Shown: positions 20,297 through 29,192 of the stretch, piece after piece
Numbering within the stretch: the first letter of the stretch is position 1
Layout: the number at the start of each line of letters is the position of its first letter
Assembly: GCA_030426105.1 (NCBI GenBank)
Contig: JAUHZI010000001.1
Span: 89,801-153,800 of the forward strand
Direction: 5' to 3'
From: Bacteroidia bacterium
GTDB taxonomy: Bacteria > Bacteroidota > Bacteroidia > Flavobacteriales_D > Parvicellaceae
DNA length: 64,000 nucleotides
Notes under the pieces: generated by a model
What the model saw: only the letters and a program-made list of their open reading frames with translations
Databases searched by the model: none
What the model was told of the DNA's origin: nothing
Program-made: the position numbers and the translations under genes

Positions 20297-20626
20297 CTAC
20301 TTATTTTTACCGAAAGTCTTCTTGGGGACTTTTTTATTAGCTCTCCTTTTATCACTAATATGCCCTTGCTTTTTACTCCTTTTTTTAACCTTTCTCTGAT
20401 GCTTTTTTCTTGATTTAGATGCGAAAGGACTCAGATTAATGTCAGCTCGATATGACTTTTGAGGCCTACTACTAAAAGGGTTTGCCCCAGCCTTTAAAGG
20501 TTTACTTTTCTTTTGGAACAAAGGTTTACCTTTAGGTCGTTTCTTCTTTTTTTTCTTTTTAGAAGAAGGGTCACGATACTGTCCGTAAGAGTTATTTACA
20601 ACACCCCCAACGAAAAGCAAAAACAA
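20297..20626 (-). CDS. Small lysine/arginine-rich secreted protein (non-ATG start)
   Basis: The track gives a 109-aa ORF from a TTG codon. The frame is open further upstream to the stop of the ferritin gene and reads a plausible signal peptide (INKLLIILFLLFVGGVVNNSYGQ), but I find no ATG in it. Translation must start at a rare codon or the 5' end carries an error. The mature part is extremely basic, with an eight-Lys run near SSKKKKKKKKRP and KKVPKKTFGKNK at the end, and repeats the pattern NPFSS / LSPFAS. No family is recognised. Such proteins may bind polyanions at the surface; that is a guess. Confidence 0.6.
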   Translation of the reverse strand: MFLLFVGGVVNNSYGQYRDPSSKKKKKKKRPKGKPLFQKKSKPLKAGANPFSSRPQKSYRADINLSPFASKSRKKHQRKVKKRSKKQGHISDKRRANKKVPKKTFGKNK

Positions 20627-20665
20627 TATTATTAATAGTTTATTGATAGTTGAAAAGATTACTGT

Positions 20666-21181
20666 TTACTCTCCTCCTTCTATTGACAAGTTCTGTGCCA
20701 TAGTCTCTAAATCTCTATCAAACATATAAAGTCCACCTTTATCTGCACCAATTAATTGCAGTTTATCTAAAATCGTTCTAGCTAAAGCTTCTTCTTCCAT
20801 CTGCTCAGAAACATACCACTGCATGAAGTTATATGTTGTATAATCTTTTTCGCTTAAACATAAATCAACAATGTTATTAATACTTTCTGTAACATTTAAC
20901 TCATGCTCTAAAAGCAATTCAAAAATATTAGAAAGTGATTCAAATTCTTTAGGTGGCTGACTTAATCCAGGAATCAAAGCATTTCCGCCTCTTTCATTTA
21001 CAAAACGAATTAACTTAAGCATGTGAAAACGCTCTTCATCACTATGTTTATATAAAAAATTAGATGTTCCTGTTAACCCTAATGATTCTGACCAAGATGC
21101 CATTGCTAAATAGAATTGAGAAGAAGATTGTTCCAACTCTATTTGCTTATTTAATGCTGTCTGTATTTTCTCTTTTAACAT
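20666..21181 (-). CDS. ftnA: Ferritin (iron storage)
   Basis: The 171-aa product is a non-haem ferritin of normal length. The ferroxidase ligands are in place: Glu17, Tyr24, Glu50 and His53 (SDEERFHML), then the EHELNVT helix and the EQMEEEALAR helix. It oxidises Fe(II) and stores iron in a 24-mer shell in the cytoplasm. It has its own -7 box upstream with an overlapping palindrome. The small basic secreted-protein gene lies 39 bp downstream and might be co-transcribed. Confidence 0.95.
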   Translation of the reverse strand: MLKEKIQTALNKQIELEQSSSQFYLAMASWSESLGLTGTSNFLYKHSDEERFHMLKLIRFVNERGGNALIPGLSQPPKEFESLSNIFELLLEHELNVTESINNIVDLCLSEKDYTTYNFMQWYVSEQMEEEALARTILDKLQLIGADKGGLYMFDRDLETMAQNLSIEGGE

Positions 21182-21200
21182 AATATTCGATTTTATGTTT

Positions 21201-21218
21201 CAAATCTATTTAAAATAG
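21201..21218 (-). promoter_or_regulatory. Ferritin promoter -7 box with overlapping palindrome
   Basis: The minus strand reads TAGATTTG (21201-21208), a TAnnTTTG box about 20 bp before the ferritin ATG. It overlaps CTATTTAAAATAG (21206-21218), a palindrome apart from its central base. A redox- or iron-responsive repressor site is possible, but the palindrome is short and AT-rich and could be chance. Confidence 0.4.
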
Positions 21219-21261
21219 GTCGATTTATGAAGCAATAAAATGATTTATTTGTTAAAAACAA

Positions 21262-22149
21262 TTACCAATATTGATAAGAATACTTTATAATTTTAATGTA
21301 GTTGGTTTCAATATCTTGAATCAACAACGCCTTCATCAACAATGTAGATTTATTATAAATTATTTCTTTATGTGTGATATGTGTATCATTTTTATATTCA
21401 TCGATATATTCCAAATTCCCTAATGAATCGTATTGATACTTTGTTGTTGTATGATATGGCTTATTAAAATTCGGATAGACAGTCTTTTCTTTAACATTCC
21501 CCTTATCATCATAGTTATAATGAGTAATGCTTTTCTTTTTGTTTATTAACAACTTTTTTTCTTCTTTATACTTTAGTCCATGCTCATTGTAGAAACTCGT
21601 AATCGTTTGATATTTTTTTCCATGACTGTTGTATGTACTTTTACTCTTAGTTGAATCACTAATTTCGTAGCTAAACGTTTCCTGAACAATGACATGTTGT
21701 TTCCCCAATTTAAAATTATTTCTACTACTTAAATTTTCGTCTCGACAATACGTTTTACTTGCAATATCACCATTTTCATTGAAGGTATAATTGTTAGAAA
21801 AGAACCCGTAACTATCACTTGTTCTTTGAACTTCTACAGCTCCTTGTGCATTGTAATAGTAAGTTATGAAAGTAGTATCTTTTGATGTAGAACCGTTAAA
21901 AGACCGATACTGCTTACTTAAACGGCCTTCTTGATCAAACACATAAGTATTAACGAGGTTACGTTGCTCTATTACTTGTAAACTTTTTTTCGTTGAGATT
22001 ACCCCAACAATTTGTTTGATTTGATTTTGTTTGATAAACTTCTCATAGAAAAAAGGAGCATCAGAAAACACTAAACAATCACTATTATCTAGCAACTGGG
22101 CTTTAAAGAAAAATGGGAAGAAAATCAAAAATATAAGAAACAATCTCAC
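21262..22149 (-). CDS. Secreted protein with YD-repeat-like strands
   Basis: The 295-aa product has a signal peptide (LFLIFLIFFPFFFKAQ). Its body is beta-rich and resembles RHS/YD repeats: YVFDQEGRLSKQYRS, YYYNAQGAVEVQRT, HYNYDDKGNVKEKT and YQYDSLGNLEYIDE. Such repeats form extended beta-sheet shells and are common in Bacteroidetes secreted proteins of unknown role. Nothing toxin-like is seen at the C-terminus. It is flanked by ferritin and a Lon N-domain protein on the same strand, with gaps of 80 and 46 bp. Confidence 0.7.
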   Translation of the reverse strand: MRLFLIFLIFFPFFFKAQLLDNSDCLVFSDAPFFYEKFIKQNQIKQIVGVISTKKSLQVIEQRNLVNTYVFDQEGRLSKQYRSFNGSTSKDTTFITYYYNAQGAVEVQRTSDSYGFFSNNYTFNENGDIASKTYCRDENLSSRNNFKLGKQHVIVQETFSYEISDSTKSKSTYNSHGKKYQTITSFYNEHGLKYKEEKKLLINKKKSITHYNYDDKGNVKEKTVYPNFNKPYHTTTKYQYDSLGNLEYIDEYKNDTHITHKEIIYNKSTLLMKALLIQDIETNYIKIIKYSYQYW

Positions 22150-22195
22150 AACTATAAATCTTAGGTTATTCTATCTTGCCAAATACAATGCCAAG

Positions 22196-22789
22196 TTAAT
22201 TTAAATGATATTGATGTTCCACTAAACGTTCTTGACGAACCAGAATAGACATAAACTTTAACTTATGAATTAAAAATTGAATTTTCTTTAAAGGGTTATA
22301 TTTAAACAGCTTTAATTTTTCCTCATCTTCTAAACTCAACAAACTAATAATATGCTGAATATCAATATATGGAGAGTGAGACAACTCTGTTTCAAACAAC
22401 AACTGATTATAGTTATTTGCAAGTTCAATTAGTTCATCATTAGGTGTAATTAAAGCATTATCAATCAAAGATAGCTGACCATTTGGGTACAGGCAGTTTT
22501 CTTTTTGTGCTACAAAAGAGTTTAACTTAAAATTTTGAACACACTCCACAACGATATCAAGATTACCATTACTGTATTTTTTTACTACCTCTACAATTTT
22601 TACAACACATCCATATTCGTGGAGTTTTGTTTTTGATTGAAATGGAATTCCAAAGTACGCTTCATGATACAAACAATCATTGATTAACTGCAAGAATTTT
22701 GGCTCATTAACATGTAAAGTTGTCTGCTCTTGATGCAGCAAAAACAACCTCAAAGGAAATAGCCCTATTACTTCATTATTGTACCTCAT
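22196..22789 (-). CDS. Lon protease N-terminal (PUA-like) domain protein
   Basis: The 197-aa product matches the stand-alone Lon substrate-binding domain: an N-terminal GLFPLRLFLLHQEQTTLHV strand pair, EPKFLQLINDCL, GIPFQSK and GCVVKIVEVVKKYSNGNLDIVVEC, then a helical half. There is no AAA+ or protease domain. Proteins of this family are cytoplasmic and often poorly characterised. A role in substrate recognition is inherited from the Lon family rather than demonstrated. Confidence 0.85.
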   Translation of the reverse strand: MRYNNEVIGLFPLRLFLLHQEQTTLHVNEPKFLQLINDCLYHEAYFGIPFQSKTKLHEYGCVVKIVEVVKKYSNGNLDIVVECVQNFKLNSFVAQKENCLYPNGQLSLIDNALITPNDELIELANNYNQLLFETELSHSPYIDIQHIISLLSLEDEEKLKLFKYNPLKKIQFLIHKLKFMSILVRQERLVEHQYHLN

Positions 22790-23066
22790 ATTCTACTTGT
22801 AATCATCTCGATTGTTACTCAATATTTAATCACACTACAAAGATTCTCTATTTTTCTCATCCTTTCAATAGCGTTTTTTAAAGGATATCCACAACTAACT
22901 ATGAATTACTTTAACTAAAACAATATAAAATCCTAATAAACAGAGACTTAAAACACATAATTCAGCCGTTGAATTTGTTTATCAACTTTACTTTTTTAAC
23001 ATTATTATTCTATTTGATTAGAATTCTTTTAACTTCGTAGTCATTCATTCTCATTAACGAATAATA

Positions 23067-24149
23067 ATGATTACACAAGAACAACTAAAAGATATTTCCA
23101 AAAGATTAGATGCTCTGCATGGTTACTTAGAAATCGGTGATAAAAAAATGCAAATAGAAGAAGAAGACCTTAGGACACAGGACCCTGATTTTTGGAATAA
23201 ACCTAAAGAGGCTGAAGCATTATTAAAAAAGTTAAAACACAAGAAATACTGGGTTGCAGCATACGAATCTGTTCGAGAGGAATGTGATGACTTAGAAGTC
23301 CTATTTGACTTTTGCAAAGAAGGGGAAGCTACTGAGGATGAAGTCCAAGAAGCTTACGACACGCTTTTAGAAAAAGTAGAAGAATTGGAATTCAAAAACA
23401 TGTTGAGCGCTGAAGAAGACTCCTTAAATGCTGTTCTTCAACTTACAGCTGGAGCTGGAGGTACTGAAAGTTGTGATTGGGCCAGCATGTTAATGAGAAT
23501 GTACATCATGTGGGCTGAAAAGAACGACATGAAAGTCAAAGAAATCAATTACCAAGCTGGAGATGTAGCTGGAGTAAAAACAGTGACGCTAGAAATTGAG
23601 GGGGATTTTGCTTTTGGTTATTTAAAAGGTGAAAATGGTGTACATCGATTAGTTCGTGTTTCTCCTTTTGATTCTAACGCTAAACGACACACCTCTTTTG
23701 TTTCAGCATATATTTATCCACTGGTAGATGATTCTATAGAAATTAAGGTTAACCCTGGAGACATTACATGGGAAACATTCCGTTCTGGTGGTGCTGGTGG
23801 GCAAAACGTGAACAAGGTAGAAACTGGAGTTAGACTTCGACATAAGCCTTCTGGTATTATTATTGAAAATACTGAAACCCGCTCACAATTAGGTAACAAA
23901 GAAAAAGCAATGCAATTATTAAAATCTCAACTATTTGAGATCGAACAGCGAAAACAACAAGCTGCTCGTAATGCTATTGAATCTGAGAAAAAGAACATTG
24001 AATGGGGATCTCAAATTAGAAGTTATGTTTTGGATGATAGACGAGTAAAAGATCATCGTACTAATCATCAAACGAGTAACACTGAAGCTGTTTTAAATGG
24101 AGAAATTGATGCATTTCTAAAAGCTTACCTCATGGAATTTGGTGGATAA
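23067..24149 (+). CDS. prfB: Peptide chain release factor 2
   Basis: The 360-aa product is a class I release factor. It has the SPF tripeptide that recognises UGA and UAA ([13 protein letters not shown]) and the peptidyl-hydrolase GGQ loop ([14 protein letters not shown]). It acts in the ribosomal A site to end translation. The frame is uninterrupted: where many bacteria carry an in-frame UGA and programmed +1 frameshift (E. coli LRGYL-UGA), this gene reads GYLEIG with no stop. The autoregulatory frameshift is therefore absent. It heads a run of plus-strand genes; the next begins 3 bp after its stop. Confidence 0.97.
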   Translation: MITQEQLKDISKRLDALHGYLEIGDKKMQIEEEDLRTQDPDFWNKPKEAEALLKKLKHKKYWVAAYESVREECDDLEVLFDFCKEGEATEDEVQEAYDTLLEKVEELEFKNMLSAEEDSLNAVLQLTAGAGGTESCDWASMLMRMYIMWAEKNDMKVKEINYQAGDVAGVKTVTLEIEGDFAFGYLKGENGVHRLVRVSPFDSNAKRHTSFVSAYIYPLVDDSIEIKVNPGDITWETFRSGGAGGQNVNKVETGVRLRHKPSGIIIENTETRSQLGNKEKAMQLLKSQLFEIEQRKQQAARNAIESEKKNIEWGSQIRSYVLDDRRVKDHRTNHQTSNTEAVLNGEIDAFLKAYLMEFGG

Positions 24150-24152
24150 CCA

Positions 24153-25037
24153 ATGAATAAGCGTAGAAAAAAATCATATTGCTTTAATTGTAATACATCT
24201 CTAGGAAATGGAGATAACTTTTGCAGAAAATGTGGACAAGAAAACCACAACAAAACTGTTGAATTTAAACATTTGATCAATGATTTTTTAGGAGACTATT
24301 TGACTTTTGATTCAAAAATTTGGAAGAGTCTAAAACTCTTATGCTTTTCTCCTGGACAGTTAACAATCAACTATTCAGCAGGCAAGATTAACAGTTATAT
24401 CCGTCCTATTCGTTTGATGCTGTTTTTGAGTTTAATCTATGTCGTTGTGTTCAGTTTTCAACTTGATCACTCTAAACCTCTCATAGAAAATAGTGGCATC
24501 CATGTTGGAGGCAGTCAATCAGCTACTGCTTCCTATAAATATATTATACAAAACTATGAAAACATTGATGTATACATTGAACAAGAAAAAAAATATGACT
24601 CTTATTTAAACAAAGCTCTAATAAAAGGGGTATACAATCTTGTGGGTGGCAACAAAAACATCTTTAATGAAGCTTTAAAAAAGACTTCTAACTTACTATT
24701 TATTATACTGCCTTTTGTTGGCTTAATCTTCAAAGTTAATTTTTGGCGTAATCACCTTTTTTATGTTGAGCATTTTGTTCACGCATTACACCTTTACTCT
24801 TTTTTCTTTTTAATTGCAATACTAGGAATGCTTCTATCATGGGTATTACCTTCATTAGCCACCCTACTACTCTTATTTACAATCTTCTTTACCTATCTAT
24901 ACTTTAGTTACAAAAAGGTCTATAAACGTTCTACTTTTATTACCTTAGTCAAAATACTAACCACGAGCATAACATTTGTTATATTACTTGCTACTGGTTT
25001 TGTTATTTCATTATTAACAACAATATCTTTTTCTTAA
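24153..25037 (+). CDS. DUF3667 zinc-ribbon membrane protein
   Basis: The 294-aa product begins with a zinc ribbon (CFNCN...CRKCG, two CxxC pairs in the first 35 residues). The DUF3667 signature FLGDYLTFDSKIWKSLKLL and SYIRPIRLMLFLSLIY follows, then about four transmembrane segments in the C-terminal half. The family is common in Bacteroidetes and has no established function. It starts 3 bp after prfB, suggesting one transcript. Confidence 0.88.
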   Translation: MNKRRKKSYCFNCNTSLGNGDNFCRKCGQENHNKTVEFKHLINDFLGDYLTFDSKIWKSLKLLCFSPGQLTINYSAGKINSYIRPIRLMLFLSLIYVVVFSFQLDHSKPLIENSGIHVGGSQSATASYKYIIQNYENIDVYIEQEKKYDSYLNKALIKGVYNLVGGNKNIFNEALKKTSNLLFIILPFVGLIFKVNFWRNHLFYVEHFVHALHLYSFFFLIAILGMLLSWVLPSLATLLLLFTIFFTYLYFSYKKVYKRSTFITLVKILTTSITFVILLATGFVISLLTTISFS

Positions 25038-25048
25038 ATTTTATAAAC

Positions 25049-25390
25049 ATGAAAATATACCATAATCCTAGATGTTCAAAAAGTAGAAACAGTTTTAATC
25101 TATTAACAGAAAAGGGACTTGAATTCGAAACAATTGAATACCTAAAAACGCCTTTAACAAAAGAAGAATTAAAAACAGTTATCCAACAATTAGGAATTCC
25201 TGCTAAAGATCTAGTTAGAAAAGGTGAAAAAGATTTCAAAGAAAACTTTAAAGGGAAAGAGCTATCTGAAGAGGAGTGGATTGATGCCATGCTGACATAT
25301 CCGAAGCTAATAGAGCGTCCAATTGTTGTAAAAGGAAGCAAAGCTGTAATTGGACGACCAATAGAGAATGTTATCGATTTAATCCAATAA
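25049..25390 (+). CDS. ArsC-family (Spx/arsenate reductase-like) protein
   Basis: The 113-aa product has the thioredoxin-like ArsC fold: KIYHNPRCSKSRN with the active-site Cys at residue 9, EYLKTPLT, then the conserved RPIVVKGSKAVIGRP near the end. These fit glutathione/glutaredoxin-linked arsenate reductases, including the YfgD subgroup, which often sits in housekeeping operons without other arsenic genes. No ars operon is present, so arsenate detoxification is not proven. It lies 11 bp after the DUF3667 gene. Confidence 0.85.
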   Translation: MKIYHNPRCSKSRNSFNLLTEKGLEFETIEYLKTPLTKEELKTVIQQLGIPAKDLVRKGEKDFKENFKGKELSEEEWIDAMLTYPKLIERPIVVKGSKAVIGRPIENVIDLIQ

Positions 25391-25424
25391 CTTTTACACA
25401 CTCTACTCCACTCTGTACAATTAT

Positions 25425-25904
25425 ATGAATATTACAATATACACAGACGGTTCTGCCTTAGGAAATCCTGGCCCAGGAGGTTATGGAATTGTTTTTATGG
25501 CTGGAAAATTTTACAAGGAGGCTAATCAAGGATATCGTATGACCACAAACAACAGGATGGAACTCTTGGCTGTAATTACTGCTTTGGAACAACTCAAAGG
25601 AGATGGACATATGGTAAAAATATATTCTGACTCTAAATATGTAATTGATGCCATTGAAAAGAAATGGGTCTTTGGCTGGGTAAAAAAAGGGTTTAAGGGT
25701 AAGAAAAATGCTGATTTATGGAAGCGATTTCTTAAAATATATCCAAAACATCAAGTCTCATTTACTTGGGTTAAAGGACATGCAGGGAATAAATATAATG
25801 AAGTATGTGATCAACTTGCTGTAAAAGCAGCCAACAACAAAGAACACCATTTAGTTGATGAATGGTTTGAAAAAGAACAACAAGGAGAAAACTCACTATT
25901 TTAG
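25425..25904 (+). CDS. rnhA: Ribonuclease HI
   Basis: The 159-aa product is a full-length RNase HI that cleaves RNA in RNA-DNA hybrids. The catalytic carboxylates are visible: Asp8 (YTDGSALGNPGPGG), Glu46 (NNRMELLAV), Asp69 (YSDSKYV) and the Asp in NEVCDQLAVKAA. The handle region (KKWVFGWVKKGFKGKKNADLW) is present. It lies in the plus-strand run between the ArsC-like gene and an MDR oxidoreductase. Confidence 0.96.
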   Translation: MNITIYTDGSALGNPGPGGYGIVFMAGKFYKEANQGYRMTTNNRMELLAVITALEQLKGDGHMVKIYSDSKYVIDAIEKKWVFGWVKKGFKGKKNADLWKRFLKIYPKHQVSFTWVKGHAGNKYNEVCDQLAVKAANNKEHHLVDEWFEKEQQGENSLF

Positions 25905-25925
25905 TGACATAGATAAAACATCGCT

Positions 25926-26948
25926 ATGAAAGCAGCAGTATTAACAAAACATGGAGATGCTCATAAAGCATTTGAAATTAAAGCAATTGAAATACCAACA
26001 ATTGCTAAAGATGAAGTACTTATCAAAGTTGAAGCTTTTGGTTTAAACTTTGCCGACGTTATGGCCAGGCAAGGGCTTTACAAAGAAGCTCCTGCATTAC
26101 CAAGTGTTTTGGGATATGATGTTGTAGGTACAATTGAAAAAGTTGCTGATGACGCTAACAACCACTTAATAGGAAAGCGCGTTGTATCTATGACTCGTTT
26201 TGGGGGTTACGCCGAATACGCAAAAACAAAAGCTGCTGGTGTTGCTGAAATTTCTAGTAACTTACCTGCTGGAGAGGCCTTAGCCTTAGCAACTCAATAT
26301 AGCACCGCTTATTTTATGGCTTATGAATGCGTCTCAGTGTTTGAAGGAGACAATGTATTGATGCATGCCGCAGCTGGAGGAGTAGGAACCGCCTTAGCTC
26401 AACTACTTTCACTTAGAGGTTGCACTATTTTTGGCTTAACAAGTCGTGACGAAAAGTTTGAGTACCTTAAAAACAATGGAGTACACTACCCAATAAATCA
26501 CACTAAAACAAATTACGAAACTGAAATTCGAAAAATATTAGGAGGAAACAAATTAGATGTTGCTTTTAACTCTGTCGGAGGTTCTACTTTTAAAAAAGAT
26601 TCTCGTTTACTACAAAAGGGGGGGCGCTCTGTTTTATATGGAGTGGCAGAACGATCTGGGAAAGGCAAAGGAATGCTTCCAACATTAGATTTAGCATGGA
26701 AATTTGGAATCTACTCTCCTATTCAAATGCTTTTACATTCACAAGCGATCATTGGAGTTAACATGCTTCATATTGCAGATGAAAAGCCTCAAGTTATTAA
26801 ACGCTGCTTAGATGCTGTAGTAAAACTTACCGAAAACGGTGACTTAAAACCTCATGTTGGAGGTCTATTTAAATTTGACAAAATAGGCGATGCTCACGCC
26901 TTATTAGAAAGCAGAAAATCGAAAGGTAAAATCATTGTAGAATGGTAA
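25926..26948 (+). CDS. Zinc-free MDR quinone oxidoreductase (VAT1-like)
   Basis: The 340-aa product is a medium-chain dehydrogenase/reductase. A GroES-like domain comes first (VLIKVEAFGLNFADVMARQG). The Rossmann domain then carries the NADPH motif HAAAGGVGTALAQLL, and GGSTFKKDSRLLQKGGRSVLYG follows. The zinc-binding cysteines of classical alcohol dehydrogenases are missing, placing it with quinone oxidoreductase/VAT1-like enzymes that reduce quinones or enones in the cytoplasm. Its physiological substrate is unknown. Confidence 0.9.
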   Translation: MKAAVLTKHGDAHKAFEIKAIEIPTIAKDEVLIKVEAFGLNFADVMARQGLYKEAPALPSVLGYDVVGTIEKVADDANNHLIGKRVVSMTRFGGYAEYAKTKAAGVAEISSNLPAGEALALATQYSTAYFMAYECVSVFEGDNVLMHAAAGGVGTALAQLLSLRGCTIFGLTSRDEKFEYLKNNGVHYPINHTKTNYETEIRKILGGNKLDVAFNSVGGSTFKKDSRLLQKGGRSVLYGVAERSGKGKGMLPTLDLAWKFGIYSPIQMLLHSQAIIGVNMLHIADEKPQVIKRCLDAVVKLTENGDLKPHVGGLFKFDKIGDAHALLESRKSKGKIIVEW

Positions 26949-26974
26949 AAAACTTCTCTCATTAAACTTATAAC

Positions 26975-28615
26975 ATGAAACACATTTTATTTTTTATCAT
27001 ATTCTTTGCTACTCTTACGGGGTTTGGGAATAAAGAAACTCAGAAAATTGGTTCTACTGTTTCTATAACACCTCTCGCGGAGCAAACTATTAGTACTCTA
27101 GAAAGCTATACCCTTATTACAAATTCACAAGGTGGAGGGACTTACTTCTTAGATGAAACAAACGTCTTTTTAATTGACTATCATTTTCTTATCAATAAAC
27201 AGTACGAATCTGTACTTTTTATTCTTAATTCTGATACACTTCAATTTAACACATTAAAACCTTTTCTTTTAGAAGGTATTACAAAGGGGGAGCATGATAT
27301 CAAAGTCGTTCTTCTTCAAAACAACCAACCAGTAAACCAAGCTAAGGTAGGCTTACATCTGATTGAAAAAGCACCTTTAATCAAAAACGATGCTGTCGTT
27401 TTAGGTATTCTCATCCTAATTTTAGGAGGAATATTTTATTCAGAAACTCTTTCTAGTTTCCAGGGCTTTTACAAGGTTATACCAGGATTATTACTTTGTT
27501 ATTTTATTCCTGCTGTATTTAATTCGTTAAACATCATTTCTGGAGAATACAGCAAACTATACTTTGTTGCTTCTCGCTATTTATTACCCGCAAGCTTAGT
27601 TTTACTATGCTTAAGCATTGATCTAAAAGGTATTGCTAAGCTAGGTTGGCGAGCATTAGTTATGTTCTTTACTGGCACATTAGGTATTATCATTGGAGGG
27701 CCTATAGCGCTACTAATCATCGCTTCAATAGCTCCTGATATTCTAGGTGCAGATGCTGGTGAAGTTTGGAGAGGTTTAGCTACAGTTGCAGGGAGTTGGA
27801 TTGGTGGAGGAGCTAACCAAACCGCTATGAAAGAGATCTTTGAAACACCTAATGATATCTTTTCAAAAATGGTTGTTGTTGATGTCATTGTCGCCAATGT
27901 TTGGATGGCAATTCTTCTGTATGGGACTGGTATTTCAAATAAGATTGATCAAAGACTAAAAGCTGATTCATCTGCAATTAATGCCTTAAAAGATAAAATG
28001 GAAACTTTAGCTAAGAAAATTGCTAAAATCCCATCCACTACTGACCTCATGATTATCGCGGCGATAGGACTTACTGGAACTGGGCTAGCACATTTTGGAG
28101 CTGACATTATTGCTCCTCTTTTAAAAGAAAGTAAAGATTTCTTAGCTAGTATAGGGCTCTCTTCTTTAACCAGTGGATTTTTCTGGTTAATTGTCTTAGC
28201 TACCCTTATAGGAGTTGGAATGTCATTTACTAGCCTTAGAAATTACGAAGGCGCTGGTGCTTCTAAAGTAGGAAGCTTATTCCTCTATGTTTTAGTTGCC
28301 ACAATTGGAACACATATGGATATTTTTGCGATAGCTGAAAGTCCTGGATTATTTTTGGTTGGATTTATTTGGATGTCTATTCACGCTATTTTGATGTTAG
28401 TTGTAGCCAAACTAATTAAGGCTCCATTCTTTTTTGTTGCAGTTGGTAGTCAAGCCAACGTTGGAGGTGCGGCTTCTGCACCTGTTGTTGCCTCAGCATT
28501 TAGTCCTTCTTTAGCTCCCGTGGGGGTTTTACTAGCCGTAATGGGATATGCTGTAGGAACAGGTGGAGCTTGGCTTTGCGCTGTACTAATGCAAAGCATT
28601 CAGGTTGGTGGATAA
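26975..28615 (+). CDS. DUF819 membrane protein with an extra N-terminal exported domain
   Basis: The 546-aa protein begins with a signal sequence and about 115 residues of beta-rich exported sequence (SVTITPLAEQ..., GITKGEHDIKVVLLQ). A DUF819-type transporter-like core of about ten transmembrane segments then runs from residue 140 to the end, with family motifs AGSWIGGGANQTAMKE and VGSQANVGGAASAPVVA. DUF819 proteins normally lack this leader domain. The substrate is unknown. The stop overlaps the start of a Crp/Fnr regulator gene as TAATG, so the two are translationally coupled and may be functionally linked. Confidence 0.85.
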   Translation: MKHILFFIIFFATLTGFGNKETQKIGSTVSITPLAEQTISTLESYTLITNSQGGGTYFLDETNVFLIDYHFLINKQYESVLFILNSDTLQFNTLKPFLLEGITKGEHDIKVVLLQNNQPVNQAKVGLHLIEKAPLIKNDAVVLGILILILGGIFYSETLSSFQGFYKVIPGLLLCYFIPAVFNSLNIISGEYSKLYFVASRYLLPASLVLLCLSIDLKGIAKLGWRALVMFFTGTLGIIIGGPIALLIIASIAPDILGADAGEVWRGLATVAGSWIGGGANQTAMKEIFETPNDIFSKMVVVDVIVANVWMAILLYGTGISNKIDQRLKADSSAINALKDKMETLAKKIAKIPSTTDLMIIAAIGLTGTGLAHFGADIIAPLLKESKDFLASIGLSSLTSGFFWLIVLATLIGVGMSFTSLRNYEGAGASKVGSLFLYVLVATIGTHMDIFAIAESPGLFLVGFIWMSIHAILMLVVAKLIKAPFFFVAVGSQANVGGAASAPVVASAFSPSLAPVGVLLAVMGYAVGTGGAWLCAVLMQSIQVGG

Positions 28616-29187
28616 TGCAAAAACTACTAGAAAGCATACAACCGTACATCAAGATTACAAAAGCAGAAGAGCAAGTTCTCTATAATGCTGTATCAAAACG
28701 AACGCTTGACAAAAATGAAATACTATTTTCAGAAGGCAAGGTTTCTGATGAAATATACTTTGTAACACAAGGATGTATTCGACTGTTTTATAATGCAAAC
28801 GGCAATGAGAAGACAGCTTTTTTCTACACAGAAAACCAATTTATTTGTGCTGGAGAGAGCTACACTTTTAATATTCCTGCTAGAGAAAACTACCAAGCAA
28901 TTGAACCAACTGAGGTCATTATCTTCAAAAAAAACAAAACAGAAACCTTATTACAACAGGTTCCAAAATTTGAAATTATCGCTAGAATTGCCACTGAAAA
29001 TGAGTTAATTACTTGTCAAAAAATAATTGCGTCTTTTGTCACACAATCTCCTGAAGAACGTTACCTTTCTTTATTAGAACAACAAGGAGCTTTGTTTCAA
29101 CGAGTTCCTCAACAATACATTGCATCATTCTTAGGTGTTTCACCTGAAACACTGAGCCGTATAAAAGCACGGATATTTAAGAAGTAA
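28615..29187 (+). CDS. Crp/Fnr-family transcriptional regulator
   Basis: The track ORF starts at 28570, but the ATG at 28615 (MQKLLESIQPYI) overlaps the DUF819 stop as TAATG and gives a normal 190-aa protein. An N-terminal cyclic-nucleotide-binding fold (DKNEILFSEGKVSDEIYFV, GCIRLFYNANGNEKTAFF) is followed by a long helix. The short C-terminal HTH (QYIASFLGVSPETLSRIKARI) matches the Bacteroidetes Crp/Fnr subgroup. No Fe-S cysteines are seen, so the ligand is unknown. It probably regulates the upstream transporter-like gene or itself. Confidence 0.9.
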   Translation: MQKLLESIQPYIKITKAEEQVLYNAVSKRTLDKNEILFSEGKVSDEIYFVTQGCIRLFYNANGNEKTAFFYTENQFICAGESYTFNIPARENYQAIEPTEVIIFKKNKTETLLQQVPKFEIIARIATENELITCQKIIASFVTQSPEERYLSLLEQQGALFQRVPQQYIASFLGVSPETLSRIKARIFKK

Positions 29188-29192
29188 TCGTA

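Noticed and set aside
21262-22149. A second RHS toxin
   Set aside because: It has YD-like strands and a signal peptide but no RHS core, no pre-toxin region and no toxin tip or immunity gene.
25003-25401. 132-aa minus-strand ORF over the ArsC-like gene
   Set aside because: It lies wholly opposite a clear ArsC-family frame and has no recognisable features.
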